From contig WHVD01000009.1 of the NCBI GenBank assembly GCA_015178975.1, forward strand, positions 496,001 to 560,000: a DNA stretch of 64,000 nucleotides. The letters are read 5' to 3'. Below are positions 34,100-46,672 of the stretch, in pieces. Every line of letters begins with the position of its first letter. Position 1 is the first letter of the stretch. Origin of the DNA: Hysterangium stoloniferum. Lineage: Eukaryota; Basidiomycota; Agaricomycetes; Hysterangiales; Hysterangiaceae. The position numbers and the translations under genes were made by a program. The notes beneath the pieces were generated by a model. It did no database searches and had not been told where the DNA came from. It saw only the letters and a program-made list of their open reading frames with translations.

Positions 34100-35590
34100 G
34101 TGGCTGCCAGTGATACTCAACCTAAATAACCATTGTACTACTAGGTAACTGCACCAATGCCAATAGTGATGCCGCCAATGGTAATGGTGCTAGGTCTTTT
34201 TGGATTAACAGAAAATATCATAATGTAGTGCATGCGTTTTTCATAGACCTACTATGTGTCAAATATGGTGAAATCAGCTGTGATCAATTGTCAGCTGGAT
34301 TCCAATCCCATTAAGAGACATCCCACCTCATTCTGAAAGCTTGACCAGTGCCAATACTCCATTGTGCTGAAAGGAGTCATCAGTGTCCTTCAAAAGTATG
34401 ACAATGTCGGAAATGGCAATGGTGGTTCGAAATTTGTCCTGAACCCGAGTCAGCACACTTACCAAACACATGGAGAGTAATGACCACCTGTGCAACTCAG
34501 AGAGCCAATTTCCCTTCACGCACTCTAAGGGTTGAAGCTGGGTAAGGATTTGTCCCAGTGATGCAAAAGTGTAGTGATCCCAGGAATAATATCCACAATT
34601 GCAGTTCAAAAGTCAGCCATGGTCAAAAGGGCAGGTGGAAACTCAACTGTGGTCAGATGTCACTTGGATCCCATCCCATTATGTGGCACTGTACTTAGTT
34701 CAGAAAGATTGACCAGTGGTAATTCACCATTTGATTGAACAGTTGCATTGGAGTCTCTCAAAAGCATGACAATGTTGGGCACAATGGCAGGTCAAAATTC
34801 AGCTGTGATCAAATGTCAGCCAGATTCCCAAACCATTATGATGTACGCACCTGTTACGACCCGTTCCCGGATGTTTCAATATCCGACTTCCGATCTCCGA
34901 CTACGGAACATCATAGTTACCGTATCATCCGCGTTCTTCCCTTGTTCCACATTTGGTAATTTGTCCGTTGACAAGTATTCACTCGTTTGTTTGTTGTATT
35001 CCCGTTTCAGAATATTGTCTCCCTAATATGTCTTTTTGTATTTCCGTTTTAAGAACATTTCCGTTTCCGTCTTATTATGGTCTTAGTTTGTAGTACAATA
35101 ACGAGTAGACTTATATTAGTTTCCGCGAATTTGTACTTTACCTTAGATCTGATATCGACTTAGTTTCTTATGCTTTCTGTACGCTCAATATTCGGAACTC
35201 TTTGGAACTCTGAATATCCGTATCTTCCATTGTAAGTCTCACCTCTGAAATTAAGGACTTTGAGCGTTTGCGTAGAGGTGCAGTACATAAGCTGAAGCCG
35301 ACGTCCTGACCCTATCTGATAGTTCCCGACTTCCCGGTGACTTTCCGATAGTTCCGGAATAAGTTCCCGACACAGCACTTAACAGCACCTTGCTTTGAAA
35401 GCTTGGTTGGGCCTGATACTCCATCTGAGCCAATGAGGTAGGAAGTGTACTTCAAAAGTGCAACTAGTCTGGAATGCAGAAAAAATTCGCCTGTGGTCAA
35501 ATGTCAGCTGGGTTCCAATTCCATTCACCGCCGCTCCATTTACTCAACCATTTCATGCTCCATCCTTCGCTGGTGTGGTTTACTGACACA
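34100..35590 (-). pseudogene. Decayed HEAT/ARM-repeat protein gene
   Basis: On the minus strand the helix-pair pattern IVxLLKDSD...V...GxxALxxLSE recurs: about 34325-34410 reads DIVILLKDTDDSF and ALVKLSE, and about 34700-34790 reads NIVMLLRDSNATV and LVNLSE. The linking word (CAGCTGTG.TCAAATGTCAG on the plus strand) recurs at about 34272, 34636, 34798 and 35490, so at least four repeat units are present. Stops and frame changes are frequent, and a solo LTR (34852-35384) splits the region. Resembles the long HEAT-repeat proteins common in basidiomycetes; a dead host gene fragment. Confidence 0.55.
34852..35384 (+). mobile_element. Solo LTR family C with perfect target duplication
   Basis: 533 bp, TGTTACGACC to CACTTAACA, flanked by GCACC on both sides (34847-34851, 35385-35389). 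CpG-rich and close to the LTRs of the young Gypsy at 55550-63081. The shared block core is at 35286-35306. This copy fixes the true ends of the family C LTR. Confidence 0.92.
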
Positions 35591-36584
35591 TGCGGGTCGT
35601 CATGGTCTTTGAACAAGACCCAATTGGCATAGCAATATTTCACAACCTGCAAGCCAAAAATGAGGTACAGTAATACCGATATTCCAAATCATGTACCAAT
35701 AAACTGTAACAAAATCAGTTTCTTCTACAACAGCTTCGTAAACCTTCCTCTCTCCCGACACCGTGTTAGAATGTTCCACAAATGATGATGTGAGCATCAT
35801 ATGGAAGTAGTAAGATTGATAGATGAGTATGTCAGAATGCACATATATATGTCACTTATGCACTTTTGGCTGCGTGGTGAAATTAAATCCAGAAGTTTCT
35901 GAAGAGGAGCGATGGCTATTAGGACTAATGGGTACCAAAGGAGATGGCAGGGTAGAGGCGGATGGAGGTCCCTTTTCAAGGCAGATAGGGATGACAAACA
36001 GACTTAAAAACAAAAGGTTCATGATGAGTATATCATATTATACCCATTTGAATGGTGTTTATTGCCATTGTTTGACTGTGATGATGGTGACGAAGTGGGA
36101 CTTAGTAGAGAAGGATAATTATTTAAAGCAGAGATTACTTACCATGTAGCGGAGCTTTAATTATAACAAAAATTCAACCATAAGTCAACCAATCTCATTC
36201 CAATTGAACGACCAGGGAGTTATCTGAATGTTATTAGGTCATGTTTGGTGAGTGTCGCTCTTAGCAGCCTGCCCAGGGCCTCCTCCCCACCTCTGAAACT
36301 CTTCTGCAATGCATTACAGCTCCCTAAGACTCTAATAGTCAACAGCATTTCCTCCAGCAGAGATTTCCTATCCCTCCAGCTCATGATACACCTGTCGGGC
36401 CGCCATCCTTAGGCTTGACAACTCTGGAACATATCTTCGGCACCTCCATCGGCCAGGTCATCGCAGCATTATTTGGAGGATATTCTTATGTGCAAGGGAT
36501 TGCATCTAATGATGCGTGAGGTGAGGACAATTGACAGTGTGCAATTTAATAACTGCTGATCTTATGCAGCTTCACGCAGTGGCA
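35591..36584. other. Unassigned sequence
   Basis: Holds short frames on both strands (35600-35842 minus, 35823-36149 plus) without recognisable domains. No repeat partner seen. A minus-strand exon is possible at 35600-35842 but not supported. Confidence 0.35.
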
Positions 36585-36791
36585 TCAGGTGGTGATTCTG
36601 ACAAAACACTGTCCAGCCAGGGTAACCGGTGGCTCTCCGGGATGTGCTCGCATTAAGACTCCACTGCCTTCGCGGGTGGGGTCCATAACCTGTTGAATGT
36701 GAGGAGTCATCGTGTTAATATATTCCCTACTCACATAGTTCTCACCAAATGGATCAAAAAAAAAAAGGTGAGTATCTTTTGAGTCGACCAT
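36585..36791 (-). CDS. Possible exon or gene remnant, unknown product
   Basis: A 68-residue minus-strand frame with protein-like composition (FFFDPFGENYVSREYIN, then IQQVMDPTREGSGVLMRAHPG) ending GQCFVRITT. I do not recognise the family. The start is unclear, and upstream exons on the minus strand cannot be placed because that sequence is the tandem intron-like repeat. Tentative. Confidence 0.25.
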   Translation of the reverse strand: MVDSKDTHLFFFDPFGENYVSREYINTMTPHIQQVMDPTREGSGVLMRAHPGEPPVTLAGQCFVRITT

Positions 36792-36985
36792 TCATTCCTT
36801 TCACTTATTGTTCAAAACTACAGGGAAACCAACTAACAAGGAACAAAAATGAAGTGAGTATCGTTTGAGTCGACCCTTCATTCCTTTCGCTTATTATTCA
36901 AAACTACAGGAGCAGTCAATGATCATGAACGAAGGGTAAGCATCCTTTGTCTTTACCATCCATTCCTTTTCTTATAATACATCTT
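36768..36985 (+). repeat. Tandem near-identical intron-like units
   Basis: Two 56-nt segments, 36768-36823 and 36854-36909, each begin GTGAGTATC and end CAAAACTACAG. They differ at four positions. They are separated by 30 nt and followed after 26 nt by a weaker relative (about 36936-36990, GTAAGCATCC to TTCTCAG). Each has full donor and acceptor consensus. They could be introns multiplied by tandem duplication together with a micro-exon, or introner-like insertions. Confidence 0.6.
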
Positions 36986-37017
36986 CTCAGACATGTCAGG
37001 TGTGTATCAAACAAGAG

Positions 37018-37665
37018 AGGGGTGTGATGGCTAAGTGGCATATATCATCAATCCTGGTCTCACATTATGCTGACTGCTTGTTCAGGTAGTGGGTTAAAAT
37101 CCCACAAAGCCATCAGGGAGTTTTAGTGGATATTGTGCTTGGCGTGGAGCCCTACAGTACCTGCATTGGGTCTGCATCACTGCATTTATTCCTGGCCATG
37201 TCCACACACGTGTCATCTGGGCCATCTTGGGCCATGGCTTCTTTGGAGCCTACTACCAATGTTTCCTCCCTGACCTCCCCTCCCCACCTCCTGCCCCTGC
37301 AGCACAGAAGACATCCAGTCCCGCCTCCACATCATTTCTGAGTGCCCCCTTCATGAGGAACACCGCCACACCCTCCACACTGCCTCTCAAGACATATCAC
37401 TCCCCATTATCCTCAGCACCCACAAGGGCCTTGAAGCCCTAGCTGAGTTCATCGCTGCCTCCGACGCTTTCCAGAAAGCATAACCAGCCCCACCATCCCC
37501 ACCCTCCCCTTCCTTACATTTGACTCTCTTGCCCATACCAACCAGCTATATACATATCCTGCTGCCCCCCCACCTACCATTAGGGTACCTTTTCTCCCAA
37601 CCACTATGTATCTTAGTTATGCGATGCAGTATATAAATGTATTAAAATAATAATAAAAAGATGGA
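37018..37665 (+). mobile_element. tRNA-like head with LINE C-terminal tail
   Basis: 37023-37115 has an A-box-like TGGCTAAGTGG and a B-box-like GGTTAAAATCCC inside a GTGGG/CCCAC stem, and the 8-nt TGATGGCT and AGCCATCA at its ends are complementary. It is followed by about 350 bp whose plus-strand frame ending at 37483 reads like the C-terminus of a Tad-type LINE pol: HIISECPLHEEHRHTL, then KGLEALAEFIAASDAF. An untranslated tail follows, ending in an A-rich ATAATAATAAAAAG at about 37650-37665. The upstream pol is missing. Either a 5'-truncated LINE next to a tRNA relic or a SINE that borrowed a LINE tail. Confidence 0.55.
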
Positions 37666-38289
37666 GGCACATGATATATGTCATTGACAATGCTCAGTCT
37701 TTGACTGTGTGCGTCTGTAGATGTTTTGATTGGTCTGGTTTTCACGGTCTAGACCTGGGTGAACATTTTTGTATGTATATACTTACATACCTTATGCATG
37801 CTGAACTTCTACCTTAGACCTGTACTTGAGCGCTCTTACATATCAAATATACAATATTTGCCATTTTCTTCTTACTCCGGCTTGAAGCCCTTGAAATCAG
37901 TATGTTGCCTTAAATTACATGAATTGTACTTGCAGTGAAAAATTTCAAGGGTATTTCAAGTGCGAAATGCTGGCTTATTCACCTTATTCACCTTAAACAT
38001 GATTAAGTGCAATAAGGGAGATCAAGTACCGAAAACATTTTCCTGATGAACCATATCCTTAAATATAAACTCCTTCAATTTTGTATAATGCAGTGGGATT
38101 CTGTATCCCTTTGTCTTTCCTGTGACTTGTCAGAGGATGATCTTTGACATTTGCATGAGATGGTTCTCTGTCTTTGAGGTTGTCATTGGCTGCTTTCAAC
38201 TATTCTGAGATGTTTCTGAGGGACTTGAAGAGTAGTATGGTTGGATCTGGGTTTTCCTTTTTTATGGAATCCTCAGGAACATTTCATTT
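37666..38289. other. Unassigned sequence
   Basis: AT-rich, no supported gene or repeat partner seen in this window. Confidence 0.4.
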
Positions 38290-38527
38290 GGGACCCATGA
38301 TGAGCAAGTCATAAGTGTGAGATTTGATATACTGTTAAGTTCCATGTTGGGACTTATTCCAGAACTATTGGGAAATAACTGGGAACTCAGATATTTTCAG
38401 GTAGGGTCAGGACTTGGCTTCAGCTGATGTGCTGCACCCCTACACAAACACTTGGATGTCCTTAATTTCAGAGGACTGATAGTGTCAGAGAGTTTATGGA
38501 TATTCAGAGCTCTAAAGAGTTCTGAGT
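38290..38527 (-). mobile_element. Gypsy gag start plus LTR C fragment (reverse)
   Basis: 38290-38332 matches the first codons and leader of the young Gypsy gag (compare 62455-62496), followed by the start of an old family C LTR at 38333 in the same relative layout. The shared block core is at 38410-38429. It is cut at 38527 by a C2 LTR. Old fragment of a minus-oriented Gypsy. Confidence 0.6.
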
Positions 38528-38929
38528 TGTTAAGTTCTGAACAAGGATCTTGAGCTACAGAGTTTCCAGTAATATTCCGAACACTTTCTGGGAATGTCCT
38601 GTGGAGTCCCCAGGTAATAGTCTGGGGCATTTCCAGGGATTAGTACAAGGAGTATCAGAATAATTACCAGAGCACTGGGATGGACTTACATAGCTTCAGC
38701 TTATGTGCTGCACCCTCATACACTCATTTGGGTGTCCATATTTCAAGCTGACGGAACACCTACAAGGAAGATGTAGATTCCAGAGTTCCTGTGGGAGTTC
38801 TGGGAATTGAGTGTGTAGACAGACAAGGGGAGTAGAGACTGGATCAGGATGTATTCAGGGTGTAACTAGTTTGAGATTCAAACTGGATTGTAAGTATGTA
38901 TGTACATACATGAGTATGGGAGACTATAT
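38528..38929 (-). mobile_element. LTR family C2 fragment (reverse)
   Basis: Begins TGTTAAGTTC and follows the C2 pattern of 2785 and 25710, with the shared block at about 38691-38712 carrying a small insertion. It passes into family A sequence at about 38930. Confidence 0.5.
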
Positions 38930-39473
38930 AGACTTTGAATTATATACAATACCAAATCTGGTAATAATGAGGTGCAAAACAAGTAAACATAAAATGAGAT
39001 GAGCAAATACCAAACTGGGTATTAGGGATGGAATGGAATGGGAGTGGGGTCTAAAACATGACAGGTCATTTGACCATAATGGGAGTGGGGTTCTATGCTC
39101 TGTTGGGTTCTGGGAGTCTTGTTGGAGTCCGGTGACTGGTGTGTGTGACAGAGTCAGATATAGACAGGTTTGACATGCATGGGTGCATATAAGGCAGGGT
39201 CCAGATGCTGGCAGGTTTTCCAGCTAACTGTAACCTGGTGGGTAGAGGGATTTGGGTGCATGTAGGATGGGGTCTGGAGCCTGGTGGGTTTTCTGGTCCT
39301 AACAGCAGGGTTCTATGCTCTGTTAGAGGGGTTCCAGGAGTCTGGTTGGAGTCTGGTGATGGGTATGTGAGACACAGAGAGTTGGGTATAAACAGGTTGA
39401 CATGTGGGTCTGGTGGAGTCCGATGACTGGTGCATATAGGGTGATGTGTGGGTCCTGCCAGGTACTCCAGTTG
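38930..39473 (-). mobile_element. LTR family A, one copy and a partial repeat (reverse)
   Basis: 38930-39304 is a shortened family A LTR in reverse orientation ending CCTAACA. 39305-39473 repeats part of its start. They lie head-to-head with the plus-oriented LTR starting at 39474, forming an inverted arrangement. Confidence 0.5.
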
Positions 39474-41330
39474 TGTTAGGACCAGAAAGTCTGCTGGGCT
39501 CTGGACTCCATCCTACATGCACCCAACTCTTTATAACAGGTTACAGATAACTGGAAAACCTGCTGGGATCTGGACATCAAACCTGTCTATGCCCAACCCT
39601 CTGTGTCTCATGCACCAGTCATTGGAATACCCACTGGGACCTGTGCACACCAACCCTGTCTATATCTGACCCTGTCCCAAGTACCAGTTCACCAGACTCT
39701 CCAGAAACCCTCCATGAGCCTGCACAACCTTTAACAGTATTTTCTGACCTGGATTCACAGATTGTGTCAATATGCCACCAAGAAGAAGAGCACCTGTACA
39801 GGAAAACATACCTGGACCTTCAACTCTTCATTCCCCACTTACTTTTTACACCAGTCAGACACTCACAAACCAGCTGGATGCCACAAATGAAGCCTGTATC
39901 AAAGAATCCCCAGAAAAACCGGATGATTCCAAGCACGAGGACAAGTCTGTGGCCCCCGACAAGGGCAAAGGTGTCAAAAATCCCCCATCTAATGAGTGAC
40001 CACCACTTTCAGATCCCACTTCTGAGTTGTTAGCAATCACTTTAGAAAGATTGATGAATTACATGCTCAGAGAAGACAAGAAAAAGGGTCCGGAACCTCC
40101 ATGGTCAAAAGTCAACACTCTGGAACCCTTCACAGGTTCCAACCCCACCAAACTTTCCACCTTCCTCATGCAATGTCACTTCAATTTCCACGATTGATCT
40201 GCCACATTCTCCATGGACTCCTGAAAAGTCAATTATGCACTCTCATACCTCTCAGGATCTGTGTTGAAATGGTTTGAACAGGCTTTTAGCAGACTTTCTG
40301 AGGAAGAGATGACCTGGCTTGAAGACTGGAATGCATTTATTGAAGAGCTAGAAACAAACTTTGGTCCATATGACCTGACTGGAGAAGCTGAGAATAGCTC
40401 ACCAATATTCATATGAAGGACAACCAGTGCATCATGGACTACATTGTCCAATTCAACAACTTGCAGCTCATTGTCAATGGGGTGATCCCACTCTCCACCA
40501 CCAGTTCTATGCTGGCCTGCCATCCTACCTCAAGGACAATGTCTCAAAAGGTGAAGATGGCAGACCCAAAACATTGTCCCATATGTGTGTGCCTCAAGGC
40601 TCAAAGCATAGATGCATGCTATTGGGAATGTCAAGCAGAAGTTGCCTGTGAGACCTCCATGGAAAAGACCAACAAGTCCATGGTGAACAAACCCAACAAC
40701 AATACCCCATCTACCAGCAACCAAAACTCCACACAATCCGATCAGAAGAATGACAAGAAGTCTTCCAACAACAGGTCAGCAATCTGGTAAACAAAATGGA
40801 AAACCTGACCTTATAGGCAAGCTTGGACCCAATGGCAAACTTACCCCACAAGAACAGCATTGTATGGACAACAGCCTTTGTCTCTTGTGTGGAAAACCCA
40901 GTCATTGAGTTCTGGAATGTCCATTGGTGAAAGCAAACTCTGCGAAAGGTCATGTAGCCAAGACTCCCTCCATGGAATCCCCATTGAAGGACAAACTGGC
41001 TTCTGATCCAAAAAAAGAGTAAGCAACCCATGGACTCCATGTGGATTGGGGGTTGCGTTACCTCTCCATGCATTCATGAGTTTACTCATCTTAATGCATC
41101 CACTCTTTTGAACTCTGACTCATTTTTTTATTAAACTTATGTCTAATATGATACCAAAATTCATTTTTTCAGCACTCATAGATTCTGGCTTGACTCATTG
41201 TTTTTTAGATACAAAATTCACACAAAAAAATCTGTTGTCAACTTACTCAATAAATCTGGTCAGACTCTGACTTCTCGATGGCACAAGCAATTTGGTTATC
41301 ACCCAAGCTTGCAACCTATCTATCTGGTTC

Positions 41331-42580
41331 TGTAAGGTATCTGGCTATTTACTCTCTCAAATAGTTAACCAACGTTGACATGGCAAGGGATTCAAGAAAT
41401 AAACAAATAAAGGTCCAGTAATTTAAATACTGATAGATTAATTAGCTGCACTATTAAGCTTAAACAACTGAAGTCAATTGGTCTCTTGACAAATTCAGAT
41501 GAACTTGTAGTGATGTGCTCTATGAGAGTTAATTTCTTCCTGAGAATAAAGGTTCGGGAGCTGAATGTATGCACAATAAGTTGGCGGAAACTTGTCATAA
41601 GCCTTTTCTTTCTTGTAGCCTTTTAGTTTACTATTTATAAAGATTTAACAAGTTGTTAAATAATTTATAAATAGAGAAATTGTCCAAATGTCGACTATCC
41701 AAGCATTTGTTTAAAGATTTATTAACTGTGCTGTTAATGTGGGCTCTTGAATAACCTAAACAGGCAGGGATTTCAGTAATAAGAATTTAGATTTACTTAA
41801 GTGATTAGTAAGTCTAAAGGTTTCCGGGAAGCTGAGGGAACTTAGATGAATTAGCTAAGTTCAAGAGTTGCTGACAAAGAGTTCAAGATTCTGCAAGTGT
41901 AGGTGCTTGCATTAGATAATTTCACACTAAGGCTATTATTCTGTCCTTTAGTATGAAGACTGTTGCTTCTGGGCTGGTGCTGTTGATAGTAGTAAAGTAG
42001 ATTGATTTATTCAGTGATTTAGGCCTCTTTTTATACATGTAGAGAGTTCTGCTTAATAATATCTAAATAAATAAATAGGAAATTATTAGAAGCTTCTACA
42101 GGTTTCCATAATTCTGCTATGATATCATAGCTATCACCTGACTTGAAGATCCAAGCTGACAAGTCATAAGCCATGCCCGAGATGGCCCGGGCTGGAAGCA
42201 AAACTGCTTCAAAAGCTGGATTTGAATAAAACCAGCTGTTCAGCTGTGGGAATGGCATGTGTCGGCTTGTAAATGTGTCATTGAGTTGATGATTATGTAA
42301 TGTCACATGATAGGGCCGAAAAAGTGCGCATATATGCAGTGATTATGAGAAAAAGGGCTAAATCACTAAAAATAGATAAATTGGCTTATTAATCTTAACT
42401 TTGGATCACTCTAGGCTTCAATTATGTAATGTGACATCATTTGAAGCTTTGAGTATGCGAAGTTAAAAGGAAATAGCCATATCCTTGGAATAATAAATAA
42501 AATAAAATAAAATAAAATAAAGAGAAATAAATCCCAGAAAATTAAGGGAAAATTCATGAAAATATACTGGATATATCACA
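41331..42580 (+). mobile_element. Solo LTR family B
   Basis: 1250 bp, TGTAAGGTATC to TATATCACA, flanked by a perfect GGTTC duplication (41326-41330, 42581-42585) inside the pol of the old Gypsy. A second copy is at 49697-50968. Contains an (AAAAT)n run near 42490. No coding region. Orientation is nominal. Confidence 0.92.
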
Positions 42581-42989
42581 GGTTCCCATGTGGAACATCT
42601 CAGTTGGTCACTTTCTATGTGACCCAGTTAGACTCAAGTTGCTTGGTTGTCCTAGGGCATAACTGGCTTACCTGATACAGTCCATTGATTGACTGGGTAT
42701 CTAGCAGTGTTACTTTCCAGACACCCATGGCACCTGAGATAACTACATTTAACATGGCCTCCATGGCACCTGGCCTTCCTGGCACCTGGCCTTCCTGGCA
42801 CCTGTGGCCTCAGTGGCCCCTGTGATCCCTATGGCACCCATGGTTTCCCTGGAACCCACAGCACCTCTGTCAATTTCCCTTATCAATGCTGCAGTGTTTA
42901 TCAGAGCTACCAAAATGCATGGATCCAAGGCATTCACTATCAACTTAAAAGTTGATGAAGCAACTGGTTGTTTTTCAACTCCAGCATCT

Positions 42990-44195
42990 TGTCACAAATG
43001 TACAAGCTCAAATTTCAATAATATTCAATTTAACTTTCTTCGACATTCCTTCGACTTTCCAACTTGACTTCCAACTTGACTTCCAACTTGACTTCTGACT
43101 TGACTTCTGACTTGACTATTCTTCGACAATATCTTCGACAATCTCGAATATCTTCAACTTGTCTCAGTTTGACATCATATTATCATCATAGGTAAATGAT
43201 ATATAGTATATAAGGGCAATGATAGGAATGAAGGAAGTCAGTTAGAAAACCTGTATCATAATTATATTATTACTGTATTATATAATCGTCGAACTTTTTC
43301 TGAGCCTTTCTTCAACTTAATTATTTGTGAGTGTTACGACCGTGTCGCAACCCTATTGGCCCCGAGGTTAACGCCACTTGTCAACGTTTCAAGTCGTCCC
43401 CTCGGAAACCATCGGCCCCGAAGCTGACGAATGTTTCGCGAAGATCAAACTCCATTTACGCCCACATCAAATAACTCGTATTGTCTGGTCAAACTTTGAT
43501 ACGTCCCCTTTATTATGTTGATCCGTTCAATCTTATGTTTCGCATATGTCTATCTATATTTGTAGTCCTCGAACCATTTCCTTTTATCGTAATTCCGCTC
43601 TCGGTTATCATCGGCCTCTGAACTAATCATAAACTTCCCGTTCCTAGTCAAGCTTATTGTTAATACCGTGTTCCGCCCTTCTCCCCATTAGTATTTTCCA
43701 GACGCCTGTTACTTGTATATGAACCCGCTGTAATTGTAGTTACTAGACAATCAGAATATCGACTCAGAATACCCTCGTACACCTGTATCAGTCTCATACT
43801 AAGACTTCCCCCATCCGCCTTCGCGTGCGCTCGCCCACTCCCGGCCCCGACCCCTTGGCCCGACGCTCAACTTGTCCTTCGATTCCGATCGGTATCACAC
43901 CGAAAGGTACTCACTAGGACTAGTCTTCGCCCGCCCGAAATTTAAGGACATCCTGCGGATATTTGCGAGGGCGCAGCCCATAAGCTGAAGCCAAGTCCTT
44001 CCGATCGGTCCCTGTCGGCCACCGACATTAGTCAGTTTCCAGTTCTTAACAGTGAGCCTCTGTGTCCTATCTTTGCCTCATGCTTTATCAACAGGACAAA
44101 TTAATACTTCATCAAATGAGGCATCTGTATTCAATATTGTTGAATATTCTTCAATTGTTTATTCAACTTTATTGAGTAAAATTCAATTTGTGACA
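42990..44195 (+). mobile_element. Solo LTR family E, itself interrupted by LTR D
   Basis: The ends are inverted repeats (TGTCACAAAT and ATTTGTGACA), flanked by a CATCT duplication (42985-42989, 44196-44200). Near 43055-43110 it has a short tandem repeat (CTTGACTTCCAA-like, about 13 nt). The surrounding Gypsy protein reads through if the insert is ignored. LTR D sits at 43333-44051. Confidence 0.85.
43333..44051 (+). mobile_element. Solo LTR family D nested in LTR E
   Basis: 719 bp, TGTTACGACC to TTCTTAACA, flanked by a perfect GTGAG duplication (43328-43332, 44052-44056). CpG-rich, thus younger than its host. Partner copy in reverse at 4228-4971. The shared block core is at 43979-43999. The uninterrupted target is visible in the LTR E fragment near 25385. 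Confidence 0.92.
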
Positions 44196-46672
44196 CATCT
44201 GAGCAAATCACAGATCTAGAAGGTGTCCCCGAGAAATACCATGATTTTGCAGATGTTTTTAGTAAGCATAAAGCTGACCAGCTTCCACCACACAGAGTAT
44301 GACTTAGAAATAGACCTCAAAGAAGGTGCCCAGCCACCCTTTGGACATATCTACCCACTGTCCTCACAGAAATTTCTGCAATCTGGGATTTCCTGGATGA
44401 ACATTTCTCCATAGGTTTTATCTGAACCCTTGAAATCTCCTTTTGGAGCACCTGTTTTGTTTGTTAAGAAGAAGGACAGATCCCTCTGACTACATATGTG
44501 TTGATTTCAGAGGACTCAATGCTGTTACATGGAAGGATAAATATCCACTCCCACTTATATCTGACCTGCTCAACACTCTATGGAATGCCTGGATTTTACC
44601 AAGATAGACCTTAAACATGCCTACCACTTGGTTTGGATAGCCATGGGAGATGAGTGGAAAACCACCCCGTTATGGGGCTTTTGAGTGGTTGGTGATGCCT
44701 GTCAGGCTCACAATGCTCTGTCTGTTTTTCAATGTTTTATTAATGATATTTATCTAACATGCTTAATGTATGCATCATTGTTTATCCAGATGTCATTCTT
44801 ATCTACTCTGAGGACCCCATGGCACATGAGAAACAAGTCTGCAAAGTTCTCCAAAGACTTAGACAACATGGTCTATTCACAAATGGTAAAAAATGTACTT
44901 TTGACACAGACCCCATGGAATATTAAGGTTTCATAATGGGACCTGACAGACTCCATATAGATGAAGCCAAAGTACAAGTCATCAAAGATTGGCCAGAACC
45001 CAGAAAAGTCAAAGATATACAATCTTTCCTCAGCTTTGCCAATTTTTACTGACAGTTTATCTGTGGATATTCCGAGATCATGGTTCCCCTTACTTGTCTT
45101 ACATGCAAGGGTGCACTGTGGAATTTTGATGATAAGTGTCAAAAAGCTTTCAATATTTTAAAAATTCTTTTTCTTCAGCTCCAATCCTCTCACATTGGAA
45201 ACTGGACTTTCCATTCATTGTTGAGACAGATGCCTCGGACTATGCACTGGGAGCCATTCTGTCTATCCAGGACTCTGACAGAGAAGTCCACCCCATGGCC
45301 TTTCTGTCCCAGACTTTTACTGGGCCACAGCTCAATTATGACATCCATGACAAGGAACTCCTAGCAATTTTTGCAGCTTTCAAATTGTGGCAACACTATT
45401 TGGAGGGCTCGGGAATTCCAATTGATGTTGTAACAGTAACAGATCACAAGAACCTGGAATATTTTTCAACCACAAAAATTTTGACCCACCAGCAGGCCCA
45501 TTGGTCTGAATACCTATCAGCCTTCAAATCCATTTTTGACCTGGCTGCCTTGGCAGCAAACCTGACACTTTGACTAGATGATAGGACATCTATCCTAAAG
45601 AGGGGAGCAACAACTATGCCATGGTAAACCTGCACAACTTGAAACCCATTTTCATGAACCAGCAGCTTACCACATCAGTCCACGCAAATTTCCTCATCCA
45701 TCCCATCATCTGTGGAATTATCATTATGGATATTGAGAAATCACATCAAGATATTTTATCAGCAATTCTGCTAGATCTGATAACCAAAGCACACCTTGAC
45801 AATCCCGTGGACCCCAGTCAACCCCAGTTGTCTCTTGACCAGCATGGTTTCATTAGACTTGACAATTACATATATATACTGGACTCCCATGGCCTCCACC
45901 TAAGAATAGTCCAGTACAACCATGATCACCACTCTCAGGTCATTTCAGGCTCAACAAGACTCTATCATTAATAAGAAGAGAATATACTTGGCCTGGACTC
46001 CGAGATTTCATTAAGCACTATTGTAAATCTTGCATTACTTGTCCATACTCTAAATCACAGTGTCACAAGCCATATGGCCTTCTGAAACAACTTCCAGTAC
46101 CAGAACACCTATGGAATTCCATCTCTATGGATTTCATTGAACACCTACTGGACTCTGAAGGTTTTTCTGCCATTATAGTCATTGTTGACAGATTCTCAAA
46201 ACAAGGTATTTTCATCCCTACACCTGACACCATCATGTCCATGCAGTTAGTGAAACTTTTTCTCATCAATGTATTTTCCAAGCATGGAGTCCGTCCCACA
46301 TAACTTCTGATCAAGGATCAGAGTTTGTATCTCACTTCTTTAGATCTCTCAGGAAATCCTTGGACATGAAGTTACACTTCACATCTGGACACCACCTGGA
46401 AGGTGTGAAGAGTGGTGGAAGTTCTAACCATTCTATATATGAAGAATATCGATCGTTTAGGTACAACACAATAATGTATTGACTATCTAAGTCTAATACA
46501 GGCCAAACACGTATTGACTATTTAGTTCAATACAGTTAAGAGGATTAGCTATCCTAAGTAGAATAGATAGCTAATATGAATAAAAGATAATTGACCTTGA
46601 AGTTCAATTATGAGCGACTACTCGAGTATTTAAGGAAATAATGAGAGAGTCGAATAAACAGAGTAGCACGTA

